Source: Bin5 sp022821545 (GTDB taxonomy: Bacteria; Chloroflexota; Anaerolineae; Caldilineales; Caldilineaceae). From it: a stretch of 64,000 bases of DNA. The notes beneath the pieces are model-generated. The model had not been told where the DNA came from and searched no databases. It saw nothing but the letters and a program-made list of their open reading frames with translations. The stretch spans positions 1,922,001 through 1,986,000 of the forward strand of contig CAXXLO010000002.1 in assembly GCA_963664085.2 (NCBI GenBank). The letters are read 5' to 3'. The number at the start of each line of letters is the position of its first letter. The first letter of the stretch is position 1. Positions 23,472 through 33,600 of this stretch are shown piece by piece. Position numbers and translations under genes: made by a program.

Positions 23472-24671
23472 ATGAACAGACCGCCAGTTCCCAGAGGTCC
23501 GGAGGAGATTACCGCGCAGTGGATGCAACAGGCACTGACTGCGGGCGGCAGGTCTGATCTTCCTCCCGTCCTGGAGATCGCCCGCGAGGAGATTGGCGCC
23601 GGCGCCGGCTTCATGGGCGCGATCCTGCGCTGCCGGCTCAGGTACGACGAAGCGAAAACACCGGCAGAGCGGGGTCCCTGCGCTCCGGCAACCGTCATCG
23701 TCAAGTTGCCCAGCCCGCTTGCCAGGAACCGGCGTCTGGGCAAACGCCTGGGCCTTTACGAACGGGAATACGACTTTTACAGGTCGATCGCGTCCCGGGC
23801 GCCGGTGCGGTCGCCTGCCCTGCTGTATGGCGATTATGAAGCCGGCAGCGATCGCTCTGTGCTGGTGCTGGAGGATTTTGGGGGCTGGCAGACGGTGAGC
23901 CATTTCGACGGCGCCAGCGCGGAGCAGACCCGACGCGCCATCCGCGCGATCGCCAGGCTGCACAGTACCTACTGGAACAGGACCGATCAGCCGCCTCTGA
24001 ACACGTTTACCGACTCCTTCTCGCCCCGACGCAGAACGCTGATTCAACTCGTCTATCTTGCCAACCTTGCGCCCACGCTCGCAAGGTTCGGCGGTTTTTT
24101 CTCGGACGATATGCGCCGTCTGGCCGAGACCTACGCTTCGCGCATTGACAGCCAGATCGTTCGTATCGCAGCCGGGCCGAAGACGCTCAGTCACGGCGAC
24201 TTCCGGTTGGACAATATCTTCTTTGCGGCCGGCGGCGGGGACGAGATCGCGTTCATCGACTGGCAGGTGAGCGGATTGAGGAGCCCTCTGTTTGACGTGG
24301 CTTATTTCCTGGTGGGGAGCGTTACGACCGAGGTACGCCGCCGGATCGAACGGGAAGTGCTGGAAGAGTACACAGACTTGATCGGTGAGATGGGGGTGAA
24401 AGGGTTCACGTTCGAGGCGTGTTGGCGGCTCTACCGGGAACACTCGCTTGCCAACCTCCTGATCATGGTCGTGGCCTGCGGCGGGCTGACCCTGGAAGAC
24501 GAGCGCCGCAGGCAGGTGGTCGAAGTGGGCCTGCAGCGTGTGCTTGCGGCGGTTGAGGACCTGGATGGCGGTGAATGCGTGCCGGGGCCGGCGCCGTTGT
24601 TCGGTCGCGGCGGCGCGCTGGCGGCTTTTTCGCGGGGGGCCTATGGTGTGGTGAAGGCGTTGCGGGGATAG
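23472..24671 (+). CDS. Aminoglycoside phosphotransferase/ecdysteroid-kinase-like enzyme
   Basis: A 399-residue small-molecule kinase of the APH/EcKL fold. VIVKLP holds the ATP-binding Lys, SHGDFRLDNIFF the catalytic loop (HGD-x4-N) and AFIDWQ the metal-binding Asp. The start at 23472 (MNRPPVPRGPEEI) is preferred over an upstream in-frame ATG at 23406. The substrate is unknown; hydroxylated small molecules are usual for the family. Confidence 0.85.
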   Translation: MNRPPVPRGPEEITAQWMQQALTAGGRSDLPPVLEIAREEIGAGAGFMGAILRCRLRYDEAKTPAERGPCAPATVIVKLPSPLARNRRLGKRLGLYEREYDFYRSIASRAPVRSPALLYGDYEAGSDRSVLVLEDFGGWQTVSHFDGASAEQTRRAIRAIARLHSTYWNRTDQPPLNTFTDSFSPRRRTLIQLVYLANLAPTLARFGGFFSDDMRRLAETYASRIDSQIVRIAAGPKTLSHGDFRLDNIFFAAGGGDEIAFIDWQVSGLRSPLFDVAYFLVGSVTTEVRRRIEREVLEEYTDLIGEMGVKGFTFEACWRLYREHSLANLLIMVVACGGLTLEDERRRQVVEVGLQRVLAAVEDLDGGECVPGPAPLFGRGGALAAFSRGAYGVVKALRG

Positions 24672-24742
24672 GGGGATGGGGGTGACCAGTGACTTGCGGA
24701 ACCGACAGGGCAAGCGCTTACCCGCGTACAGCCGAACATGCG

Positions 24743-24769
24743 TGACCATGGTCATAACCATGTTATAAT
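24743..24769 (+). promoter_or_regulatory. Promoter/operator of phd-vapC
   Basis: TATAAT at 24764-24769 lies just downstream of a perfect palindrome TGACCATGGTCA (24743-24754) and a second inverted pair ATGGT/ACCAT. This is the expected layout for a site where the antitoxin represses its own operon. Confidence 0.6.
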
Positions 24770-24800
24770 TTTGGTCATCAGACGACAGGAGGAGTGCAAT

Positions 24801-25082
24801 ATGCCTACCGATAGCGTTAAGGCAACAGGTCCTCGCATAATTAAGGCGTCCGAGTTCAAGGCCAAGTGTTTGAGGCTGATGGATGAAGTGGCTGAGAGCG
24901 GTGAAGAGATCGTTATCACCAAAAACGGACAGCCGGTTTCGCGGCTGCTGCCGTACCGGGAGAAGCCACGGAGTCCATTTGGGCGTGACCGCGACATTAT
25001 TCGGATTCACGGAGACCTCAATGAACCGATAGATGTGGAGTGGGACGCTATGACGGGACGGAAATGGGACGACCTCCAGTGA
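24801..25082 (+). CDS. Phd/YefM-type antitoxin
   Basis: A 93-residue antitoxin with IKASEFKAKCLRLMDEVAES, then EEIVITKNGQPVSRLLPY. AGGAGG precedes the ATG at 24801. It overlaps the vapC start by about 19 bp. Near-copies occur at 29621 and 29916, so this antitoxin type has been amplified locally. Confidence 0.9.
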   Translation: MPTDSVKATGPRIIKASEFKAKCLRLMDEVAESGEEIVITKNGQPVSRLLPYREKPRSPFGRDRDIIRIHGDLNEPIDVEWDAMTGRKWDDLQ

Positions 25083-25477
25083 TTCTCATCGACACGCATG
25101 TATTGGTTTGGCTGCGATTCGGAAGCAGCGAGCTCGGTAGACAGGCAGCAGATGTTATTGAACGCTCTTGGGCTTCGGGGGAGGTTGCGGTGTCAGCGAT
25201 AACCTTCTGGGAGGTGGCTATGCTGCACGACAAGGGCCGGCTCACGTTGCTGAAGGACATCGGGGCCTGGCGTCAGGCTCTCATTCAGGAGGGCCTGGTG
25301 GAGATCGCGGTAGACGGTGAGATTGGTATCCGATCGGTAAACCTGGAGAATTTCCACGACGACCCAGCGGACCGCATAGTTGTCGCTACAGCGTTGGCGG
25401 GGCACCAACTGGTGACTTCTGACGGCAAGATTCTGAGGTGGTCCGGTCCGCTGAGCAGACTGAACGCGAGGGACTAG
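25064..25477 (+). CDS. vapC: VapC-type PIN ribonuclease toxin
   Basis: A 137-residue PIN protein: VILIDTHVLVWLRFG (first Asp), AVSAITFWEVAML (Glu), NFHDDPADRIVVATAL (later acidic residues) and LVTSDGKIL. It is coupled to the antitoxin by gene overlap. A GTG a few codons later is another possible start. This is the only complete toxin in the 24.7-30.3 kb region. Confidence 0.88.
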   Translation: MGRPPVILIDTHVLVWLRFGSSELGRQAADVIERSWASGEVAVSAITFWEVAMLHDKGRLTLLKDIGAWRQALIQEGLVEIAVDGEIGIRSVNLENFHDDPADRIVVATALAGHQLVTSDGKILRWSGPLSRLNARD

Positions 25478-26163
25478 GGCATTGCTATGAAGTGCGGCGT
25501 ATTCGTCAGTGCAAGAGGTAACAGTTACGCTCTGCCTATGTACCTGCCTTGCCAAGCTGTGCAGTAGCTTCAGATGGGCGCACGGATGTAGGGAAGTGGA
25601 CGCCATTAAGCGGACGCGGGAGAAATGAAATATCCTACAATCACTTAAGACGTCAACCCCAGATGATCAGTCGACGGGTCACATGCGGGTCTAGTTGAGC
25701 GAGAACGCCACTAGTGCGAGGATACAGATGTACAAAGAACATCCCACATTCGCTTCACCTCGACCTGACGCAGGGCTATGGAGATACTTGACCTTTACAA
25801 AATTTGTATCCCTATTGGACAGAAGGGCTATCTTCTTCGCAAGAGCGGACAAATTTAGTGATCCCTTCGAGGGGGCCTTCCCCAAGGCCAATATAGATTT
25901 GCGTCGCAAAAATTTCAAAGCCATAGTTGAGCAACATCCTTTCCTGAATTCTGAAAAATTTCAGTTGCAAGACGTTCCCATTAAGGACTTGCGTCGCTTT
26001 ACATTGATAAATTGCTGGCACGAGGGTGATCATGAATCTGAAGCCATGTGGAGCCGATATTCCGGTACTCAGGAGGGCATTGCCATTAGGACGGATTTCA
26101 GATCTCTTGCCGAGAGTCTTGTTGATGATAGGGACATATACATCGGCCAAGTCAGTTATATTG

Positions 26164-27271
26164 AGGGGTGTGCATAATGCAGATTTGACATAATCGGCCA
26201 GGAAGGGTTTTCCTATCGTTGCCAAACGAGAAAGGAGAATCCAATGGCAAAGATGCCGCTGCTGACCGACTATGTCACCATAATTATCGACCTGTTTGAG
26301 CAGTTCAGACAAGAACGCATTGCCCAAGGTGAAGTGAAACGGGGACGGCCCTTCACCTATGACAGAAAGAGCTTTATCATTTTCTTCATGTTGATGCAGT
26401 TTCGGCAGATCGTTTGCTTCCAGAGTCAGTGGCGCTGGCTGCACAAACATCCTGAGGTCGTCGAGATGTTGGGCTGGGAACAGATCCCCGTCCGCACGAC
26501 GATTGGGCGTCGCTACAAGCGAATGTACGGACTGCTGCAGGCGTTCGTGCTGTTCATCGGTCAGCAGGCGTCAGGGCTGGCTGAACAACTGGAGCAGAGC
26601 CATCTGGTTGAAGACAAGAGTCTGTTCAAAGCCCGCGGCCCGGTCTGGCATGAGAAGATGCGCAGAGAAGGTCGGATTCCGCCCCGATTGCGCAACCTGG
26701 ATACCGATGCCACCTGGAGCAAGAGCGCCTATCATGGTTGGGTCTACGGCTACGGCCTGCATGTGACCTGCAATGAAGATGCCTTTCCGGTCATGGTGCA
26801 GGTGGAGACGGCTGCTGTTTCCGAACGTCAGGTTCTCGACCAGAAAGAGGATATGATTCTCAACCAACTCTGCCCTCAGACCCTGGCGGCCGATGATGCC
26901 TACACCAAAGCGATGCGCATTCGCCACTGGCAGCGATGCGGCGTTCACCTGCTCACCCCAGCGCATAAATGGATGCATGGTCGCTTTGCTCAAGCCTATC
27001 ACCGCTTCATCCAGTCGCCTGAGATGGTGCAGCATATGCGTAAACGCCGCACTTCGGTCGAACCCCTCTTCGACCTGATTGCCAAAATCATCGGCGCCTA
27101 TGCCCAGCAAAAACAGTTGCCTGTAAAGTCTCTTGACAATGTCTGTTCTTGTTTAGCCCTCGCGACCCTTTCCATTCAGATTGCCATGATTGTCAATGCC
27201 AAATGGGGCTTGCCACACCGTAATATCTCTGACATCGCTACCGCTTTCCAGTGACATTTATGCACACCCCT
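26164..27271 (+). mobile_element. Insertion sequence, 1108 bp, with 11-bp target duplication
   Basis: The ends read AGGGGTGTGCATAATG on the left and, inverted, AGGGGTGTGCATAAATG on the right. CAGTTATATTG flanks both sides (26153-26163 and 27272-27282). An 11-bp duplication fits the IS4 group best. The intact transposase and exact duplication suggest a recent insertion. Confidence 0.93.
26244..27254 (+). CDS. DDE transposase
   Basis: A 336-residue transposase. An N-terminal helical DNA-binding part is followed by VEDKSLFKARGPVWHEK, then LAADDAYTKAMR as a likely DDE Asp region and a C-terminal RKRRTSVEPLFDLIAK with the usual E-x6-type Arg/Lys-rich helix. It fills almost the whole element, with AGAAAGGAG upstream. 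IS4/IS5 superfamily; the exact family is not resolved. Confidence 0.88.
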   Translation: MAKMPLLTDYVTIIIDLFEQFRQERIAQGEVKRGRPFTYDRKSFIIFFMLMQFRQIVCFQSQWRWLHKHPEVVEMLGWEQIPVRTTIGRRYKRMYGLLQAFVLFIGQQASGLAEQLEQSHLVEDKSLFKARGPVWHEKMRREGRIPPRLRNLDTDATWSKSAYHGWVYGYGLHVTCNEDAFPVMVQVETAAVSERQVLDQKEDMILNQLCPQTLAADDAYTKAMRIRHWQRCGVHLLTPAHKWMHGRFAQAYHRFIQSPEMVQHMRKRRTSVEPLFDLIAKIIGAYAQQKQLPVKSLDNVCSCLALATLSIQIAMIVNAKWGLPHRNISDIATAFQ

Positions 27272-27752
27272 CAGTTATATTGACTACGCAACAGACTCAA
27301 TCCTTGATGACAACTTATTTAGACCCTTCCTAAATAAGCGAAAAAGCTTTGAGCATGAACGCGAAGTAAGAGCACTAATCTTCGAACTTCCTTCTCATGA
27401 AGGAGTTCATGGCGGTTCGCTAGATATGTCTAAGGCGCTCTACACTAACGGGACATATTGTAAAGTAGATCTTAGTTTATTGATCTCTGAGGTAGTTGTG
27501 GGGCCATGTGCCTCTGACTGGTTCTTGAAACTAACCAAGTCTGTCGCAGATCGATATTGCTTGCAAGCTCCTGTCATTAGGTCCTCCCTAGCTGATGAGC
27601 CGATATGGCGATAACCGAATACTACGCTAAACCACACCGAAGGACGGTTTACATTGATCGCCCGGATTCAAGCCTCCATATGATCCGAAAAGTCCTTCTC
27701 CATTAACGCCGGACTTCCGGGACCGGTCTGGCGTAGTTGCTCAGAACGTGCA

Positions 27753-28048
27753 ATGAACAGGGAGGAACTTTTCGATCTGTTGCTAACTCACAAAGCGATC
27801 CTTGCGCGACACTATGGCTTAACCAGACTCGCTCTCTACGGCTCGTTCGCACACGATCAGGGCACTGACGGGCCAGCGATGTCGACATACTGGTCGGGTT
27901 TGACGCGCACCCCGACTTGGAGCGCTTTTTTCGGGGCGGAAAACTATCTCGAATAGTTGCTGTGTGAAGACGGGTGGAACTGGCAACTCGCGGAGAATTG
28001 CGTGCCGAAATGCGTCACTATGCAGAGCAGGAAGCAATCAATGTCTGA
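27753..28048 (+). pseudogene. MNT nucleotidyltransferase, frameshifted
   Basis: It begins MNREELFDLLLTHKAILARH, with LALYGSFAHDQGTDGPA in one frame and SDVDILVGFDAHPDLERFF in the next. The C terminus RGELRAEMRHYAEQEAINV ends at 28046-28048. At least one frameshift splits the catalytic GS...SDVD motif, so it is inactive. Confidence 0.85.
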
Positions 28049-28405
28049 CGCGTAATCAAGACGGCGAGAATAGCGTTTTTACGTCTCGGGACCTGTTGGA
28101 ATTCGGTGAGAAGGTTTTGAATTATACAGAAGGACTGAGACAGGAGGCATTCATTGCCGATGAACGCACATACGATGTCACTTTGCGCAAAATCGAATTG
28201 CACAGAGAAGCCCCAATACATTTTCCAGTCGAGGTGCGTGTATTACATCCAGAGGTACCACGTCATACGATCATAGGAAACAGCAACCGCTTGGCCTATG
28301 GTTATTTGCAACATCAGCGAGAGTGTCATCTGGTCCACGATCCAGGACTCTATTCCAAGGCTTGTCCCCGCGCTGTGGCATCTAGTGGACACTGGAGAAT
28401 CGTAA
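28049..28405 (+). pseudogene. HepT-like (DUF86) HEPN toxin, decayed
   Basis: It follows the broken MNT directly. EKVLNYTEGLRQEAFIADER, then EVRVLHPEVPRHTIIGNSNR is a HepT body. The R-x4-H active-site phrase normally read RNRLAHGY is SNRLAYGY here, so the His is lost. The C terminus IPRLVPALWHLVDTGES occurs in a shifted frame ending at 28403-28405. Frameshift plus active-site loss make it dead. 28406-28699 shows nothing else. Confidence 0.8.
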
Positions 28406-28699
28406 CAGGGAAATTGCCTTTTCCTGTTGGCAACTACAACATTCCGCAGACCCTGCTCCGGGCAATTCAGAAAGCAGGGCAATCGCGTCTAAATTCGGTC
28501 TCCTAAATGGCCCACGAAGGACGCCCACAAGGGGCATCCCAACCCGATTCAGACGGCCTTACGAGATTTTAACCCAATTCGATACAAATGCTCTGCATGT
28601 TCGGGGCCCAGATATCGACACGGGACTTTGTATCCCACATTCTCATCAAGCGCCGTATTGCAGAATCTCTGTCTGGACAGATCTCCAGGTGAGCCGATT

Positions 28700-28930
28700 A
28701 TGCGAGAAGTGAACGTGGATGAAGCACGGACCCAGCTGCCGCTTCTGCTGACGCAGGTCGAGGCCGGTGAAGAGATCGTTATTACCCGCAACGGCATGCC
28801 GGTGGCGCGGCTGGTGGATTTTCAGGCGCGCGGCAAACGGCGGTTCGGTGCATGGAAGGACCGGATTACCGTCAACGACGGCTTCTTCGACCCTCTGCCT
28901 GAGGAAGAGATGTCAGCGTGGGAGGCGTGA
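28700..28930 (+). CDS. Phd/YefM-type antitoxin, orphaned
   Basis: A 76-residue antitoxin (MREVNVDEARTQLPLLLTQV, EEIVITRNGMPVARLVDF). It is intact, but its toxin partner downstream is frameshifted. It belongs to a different sublineage from the three near-identical antitoxins at 24801, 29621 and 29916. Confidence 0.85.
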   Translation: MREVNVDEARTQLPLLLTQVEAGEEIVITRNGMPVARLVDFQARGKRRFGAWKDRITVNDGFFDPLPEEEMSAWEA

Positions 28931-28933
28931 GCG

Positions 28934-29308
28934 GTTAAGCTCTTGCTCGACGGGTACGCGTTTTGGTTGTGGATTGCCCGAAGCCGAGTTTTCCGCTGCC
29001 GTCGCGTCGAGCGATTGCATGGGCAGAAAGCAGTGTGACCATAAGCGCGGCGTCCGCCTGAGAGACCACGACTAGGTGTCGGCTTGGCAGACTCCCGGAC
29101 GCGGCGGCAGCCGCTCTCGATTTTGGCAGTACAGTCGCCGATTGGGGTATTGGGAGAATTGGCGATATCGTAGATGATGCATCATTTGCAGGATCATTGT
29201 CGGGGTCCTGTCGACAGGATGCTCATTGCGCAGGCGCTGTCTGGTGGCCTGATCTCTGTATCAAGAATAACGATCTTCGATCAGTACGGCGTTCGGCCTT
29301 TCCGGTAG
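28934..29308 (+). pseudogene. vapC: VapC-type toxin, frameshifted
   Basis: The start VKLLLDGYAFWLWIA follows the antitoxin, although the Asp-Thr-His of active VapC reads DGY. ISAASA is followed by a TGA where Trp is expected. The C terminus DRMLIAQALSGGLISVS, then FDQYGV, ends at 29306-29308 in another frame. Several lesions are present, so it is inactive. Confidence 0.82.
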
Positions 29309-29590
29309 TCCAGCACATGCCCCCAATCTGATACGCATCTGCCTCGCACGCCCTTTCACGCGATCGTTTCCGTCATCTTCGACAAAGACAGACGTCTCCC
29401 GCCGGCAGGTTCTTCGGGACGGGGTCGAGACGGCGGTGGAGAACGATCTGAGACCCATAGGAAGGTTGCTGTCCCTCTGCGCTGACAGTTGTCGTCTTGG
29501 CCCGGACGTCACGATCCCGTAATCGTGCGCGAAGCGGCACTGGCCCAAATAGGGGTTGGTCGCAAGTAAAATCAGTAATATGTTATACTT
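29309..29590. other. Spacer without a recognisable gene
   Basis: A minus-strand frame spans 29261-29608 but carries no motif I recognise and overlaps the toxin remnant. I see no supported feature. The far end contains GCAAGTA/TACTTGC arms around TTATAC (29560-29591), possibly the promoter of the next antitoxin. Confidence 0.45.
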
Positions 29591-29620
29591 GCTTTCGTTC
29601 AACGACAAGAGGGGAGAATC

Positions 29621-29896
29621 ATGCAGACAGATGGCGACGAAGCGAATGGTCCTAGCGCTGTCGAAGCGTCCGAGCTTAAGGCTAAGTTTCTAAAGCTGAT
29701 GGATGAAGTGGCTGAGAGCGGCGAAGAGATCGTCATCACGAAAAACGGACAGCCGGTTTCACGGCTACTGCCGCACCGGGAGAAGCCGGGGAGTCCTTTT
29801 GGACGCGACCGCGACCTTATTCGGATTTATGGGGACCTCGACGAACCGGCCGATGTGGAGTGGGACGCCGTTACAGGGTGGGGCTTCGGCCATTAG
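29621..29896 (+). CDS. Phd/YefM-type antitoxin, orphan copy
   Basis: A 91-residue protein nearly identical through its core to the antitoxin at 24801 (LMDEVAESGEEIVITKNGQP, VSRLLPHREKPGSPFGRDRD). AGAGGGGAG precedes the ATG. No toxin follows; instead another antitoxin gene starts 19 bp downstream. Confidence 0.85.
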   Translation: MQTDGDEANGPSAVEASELKAKFLKLMDEVAESGEEIVITKNGQPVSRLLPHREKPGSPFGRDRDLIRIYGDLDEPADVEWDAVTGWGFGH

Positions 29897-29915
29897 GCAA
29901 CAAAGGGAATGTGCA

Positions 29916-30197
29916 ATGCCTACAGATATCAGTGCCGCGACAGGCCCTCGCACCATCAAGGCATCCGAGTTCAAGGCTAGGTGTTTGAAGCTGATGGATG
30001 AGGTGGCTGAGAGCGGCGAAGAGATCGTCATCACCAAATACGGCCGTCCGATCTCGCGGCTGCTGCCGTACCGGGAAAAGACGCGGATGGCTTTCGGCCG
30101 TAATCGAGACAATATCCGAGTCCTGGGCGACATCGTGGAGCCGATGCCTGCGGAGTGGTTCGAAGCCGTGGACGATTCCGACGAGGGGCTACTTTGA
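29916..30197 (+). CDS. Phd/YefM-type antitoxin, second orphan copy
   Basis: A 93-residue paralog (IKASEFKARCLKLMDEVAES, EEIVITKYGRPISRLLPYRE). The C-terminal third has diverged, as expected for the toxin-binding part. Its stop overlaps a short vapC remnant, so it once had a partner. Confidence 0.85.
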   Translation: MPTDISAATGPRTIKASEFKARCLKLMDEVAESGEEIVITKYGRPISRLLPYREKTRMAFGRNRDNIRVLGDIVEPMPAEWFEAVDDSDEGLL

Positions 30198-30240
30198 TCC
30201 TCCTCGACCGGCATGGTCCGCCTTGGCAGTATCGGGGCGA
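30194..30240 (+). pseudogene. VapC start remnant
   Basis: TTG-initiated LILLDRHGPPWQ matches the start of the intact toxin (VILIDTHVLVWL) with catalytic-region substitutions, then ends. Only the first dozen codons survive. Confidence 0.6.
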
Positions 30241-30310
30241 CCTCGGGCCGGGGCCGCAGATTCGTGGTGCATAGCCTTAGTGGGCCCGGTCTGCACCAAG
30301 CAACAGAGAC

Positions 30311-30336
30311 AGGCCTCGCTGTAGACAGCGAGGCCT
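30311..30336. terminator. Perfect 12-bp stem-loop
   Basis: AGGCCTCGCTGT and ACAGCGAGGCCT are separated by 2 bp. It lies downstream of the antitoxin cluster. No U-tract follows, so it may be a weak terminator or an mRNA 3' stabiliser. Confidence 0.55.
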
Positions 30337-30402
30337 TCGATATCTCTTGATATGGAGATTATATACTTTAGAATCATTGGGGGTTACTGGTTGTTTTTGG
30401 GT

Positions 30403-30465
30403 GTAGGACGCTGGCCTACGGATGGGGATAATAAGAGTCGAACAGTTACCTATGAGAAACTGACG
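30403..30465 (+). repeat. Diverged ~63-bp repeat, copy 1
   Basis: GTAGGACG, then GGCCT(A/T)CGGATG(G/T)GGATA, GTCGAACA, TTAC and TGACG occur in the same order here and at 34168-34233, at roughly 70% identity by eye. This copy lies 198 bp upstream of the leucine-rich-repeat gene. The rest of the 30241-30662 spacer shows no gene. Confidence 0.55.
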
Positions 30466-30662
30466 AAATGTAGCACACTTGATCTTGGGAGCGTCCCTCA
30501 TAGACACGTCCAACGTAAGAGGCAAGAAGCGTCGCAGATTGACACTTTAGCTTTTATCCTCTGTACGTCATCGGTCTGTTGTTATTGGTTGGCCCCAATG
30601 GCAAAACCCGGTACCAGCCGACATGCAAAAGCTCGCGTCCATGAATTTTGAAAGGGACCGCA

Positions 30663-33600
30663 ATGAAATACAGGACATCTGTACCGACCTTTAACCCCCT
30701 GAGAATCCCTTTCCTGGTCACAATCTTCGCGGTGCTGATTCCATTCTCACTCCACACCGATAAGGCAGCGCAGGCGCAAACAGGCGCCCCGGCAGGTTCG
30801 GCCGCGAACGCAGAAAAGGCCGCGTTGGCGGCACTCTACGAGGCGACCGGCGGCGCCAAATGGACGCAGAATGACAACTGGCTGAGCGAGGGACCGATCA
30901 CGACCTGGTACGGCGTAGTCACGAACGAAGAGGGGCAGGTGACCGAACTGCGCCTTGCGAATAACGGACTGAGAGGGCTGCTCCCGGATCTGAGCGCACT
31001 CACCGGTATGACACATCTATCCCTTAAGTCCAACCAGTTGAGCGGACCAGTCCCCGATCTGAGTCCTCTCACCAGTCTGGTACATCTTGACCTCAGTTCC
31101 AACGGGTTTAGCGGACCGATACCAGACCTGAATGCTTTAACCAACCTGACACACCTCAACCTCAGTTCTAACGAGTTGAGTGGACCGATACCAGACCTGA
31201 GCGCCCTATTCGGCCTGGCGCACCTGGACCTTAACTCCAACGGTTTGAGCGGAGCAATCCCCGACCTGAGCGCCCTAACCAGCCTGGCGCATCTGGACCT
31301 CAACTCCAACCAGTTTAGCGGAACAATCCCAGACCTGAACGCTCTCACCAGCCTGACTTACCTGGACTTGAGCGGGCCAGACCTCGATCTGAGGCCTTTC
31401 ACCAATTGGAGATATCTGGGCCTTGAGTACGATGGATTGAGCGGTCCTATTCCTGATCTGGACGCACTCACTAATCTGAGATACCTGGACCTCAAGTACA
31501 ATAAGTTGAGCGGGCCGATCCCGGACTTGCACGCACTCACCAACCTGAGATATTTGGACCTCAAGTACAATAAGTTAAGCGGGGCACTCCCCGACCTAGA
31601 CGCCCTCACTAACCTGACAAGCCTGGACCTCTATTACAACTGGTTAAGCGGGCCGATCCCTGACCTGAGCGCTCTCACCAACCTGAAGAACCTGGACCTC
31701 AACTCCAATCAGTTTAGCGGAACAGTCCCAGACCTGAGCGCTCTCACCAACCTGACAAGCCTGGACCTCAGCTCCAATCAGTTAAGCGGACCGATCCCCG
31801 ATCTGGGCGCTCTCACCAACCTGACAAGCCTGGACCTCAGCTCCAATCAGTTGAGCGGGCCGATCCCTGACTTGCGCGCACTCACCAACCTGACGAGCCT
31901 CTCCCTCAGTGACAACCAATTAACCGGCCCAATCCCCGATCTGAGCGCCCTCACCAACCTGGAGTGGCTAGACCTCGTTGAAAATCAGCTGAGCGGCCCG
32001 ATCCCCGATCTGGACGCTCTCACCAACCTGGCTTATCTTTACCTCGACTTCAACCAGTTGAGCGGGCCAATCTCCGAACTGAGCACTCTCACTTATCTAG
32101 AAGAGGCGTCACTCACCCACAACCGGTTGAGCGGACCGATCCCCGACCTGAGTGCCCTCACCTACCTGGGGTTGCTGGAACTCGGTCACAACCAGTTGAG
32201 CGGGCCTGTCCCCGATCTGAGCGATCTTGATTACATGCTTCTAGACCTCACATGCAATCAGTTATGCTTGCCTCAAGGCACAGACTTATCTGGCTTAAAT
32301 GAAGATATGGCCGCCCACCTCCAGAGCCTGAATCTGCCACTCTGTGCCGGCTTCGTGCCCACCCCTGTGCCACCGACCCTACCCGAGGAGAGGGCCGCAT
32401 TGGTGGCATTCTATGAGGCAACGGACGGCGCCAACTGGTGGAGAAATGACAACTGGCTGAGCGATGCGCCGATCGCGATCTGGTACGGGGTAGTCACGGA
32501 CAGTAGTGGTCGCGTAACTGAACTGCGCCTCTCATCGAACAGGTTGAGCGGGCCGATCCCCGATCTGAGCGCTCTCACCAGTTTGACGAGGCTAAACCTC
32601 TATGGCAACCGGTTGACTGGCCCTATCCCCGATCTGAGCGATCTCGCCCACCTGACAAGCCTGGACCTCGGGAGCAACCGGTTAAGCGGGCCTATACCTG
32701 ATCTGAGCGCTCTTACCAACCTGACAGAGTTGCTGGACTTCTGGCGCAACCAGTTGGGCGGCCCAATCCCTGATATGAACGCTAACATCAACCTGACGAG
32801 CCTGGACCTCGGTCAAAACCGGCTGACTGGCCCGATCCCCGACTTGAGCGCCCTCACTAACCTGACGAGTTTGAACCTCGGGGGCAACCAACTGAGCGGT
32901 ACTATCCCGGACTTGAGCGCCCTTACTAATCTGACAGACCTGGATCTCGGGGGCAACCAGCTGACCGGAACAATTCCAGACATGAACGCCCTTCCCTACC
33001 TGACGAGTCTGGACCTCAGGGGCAACCAGCTAAGCGGTACCATCCCGGATATGAGCACTCTCACCAATCTGACAAGCATGTACATCTCGGGCAACCAGCT
33101 GACCGGCCCAATCCCCGATCTGAACGTTCTCACCAACTTGACAGGCCTGGGCCTCAGCAACAACCAATTGACTGGACCTATCCCCGATCTCAGCTTTCTC
33201 ACCAACCTGTCCCTGCTGGATCTCAGCGCCAATCAGTTGACCGGCACCATCCTAGACTTGAGTACTCTCACCAACCTGTCCTTGCTGAATCTCGGCGCCA
33301 ACCAGCTGACCGGTACCGTCCCGGAAATGAGCGCCCTCATTAACCTGACAGACCTGGACCTCGGTTACAACCAATTGACCGGCCCAATCCCGGACATCAG
33401 CAATCTCACCAACCTGACAGACCTCGACCTCGCCGCCAACCAGTTGACCGGTACCATCCCGGACATGAGCGCCCTCACCAATTTGACTGACCTGGACCTC
33501 GGTTACAACCAGTTGACCGGTACCATCCCGGACATGAGCGCCCTCACCAATTTGACAAACCTGGACCTCGGTTACAACCAACTGACCGGTACCATCCCGG

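Larger units (their letters stand above)
25728..27614 (+). pseudogene. DUF2971-family gene split by an insertion sequence
   Basis: The 5' part (GLWRYLTFTKFVSLLDRRAI onwards, INCWHEGDHESEAMWSRYSG) is a DUF2971 protein and runs into the insertion at 26164. The 3' part resumes at 27272 and ends at 27614. Removing the element and one target copy restores an open frame (VSYIDYATDSILDDN). DUF2971 is frequent in accessory and defence regions; its function is unknown. The ATG at 25728 is preferred over an upstream TTG. AT-rich composition suggests acquisition. Confidence 0.88.

Noticed and set aside
31080..33600. Regular repeats that might suggest a CRISPR array
   Set aside because: Spacing is ~69 bp in phase with a leucine-rich-repeat coding frame, without constant repeats and unique spacers.
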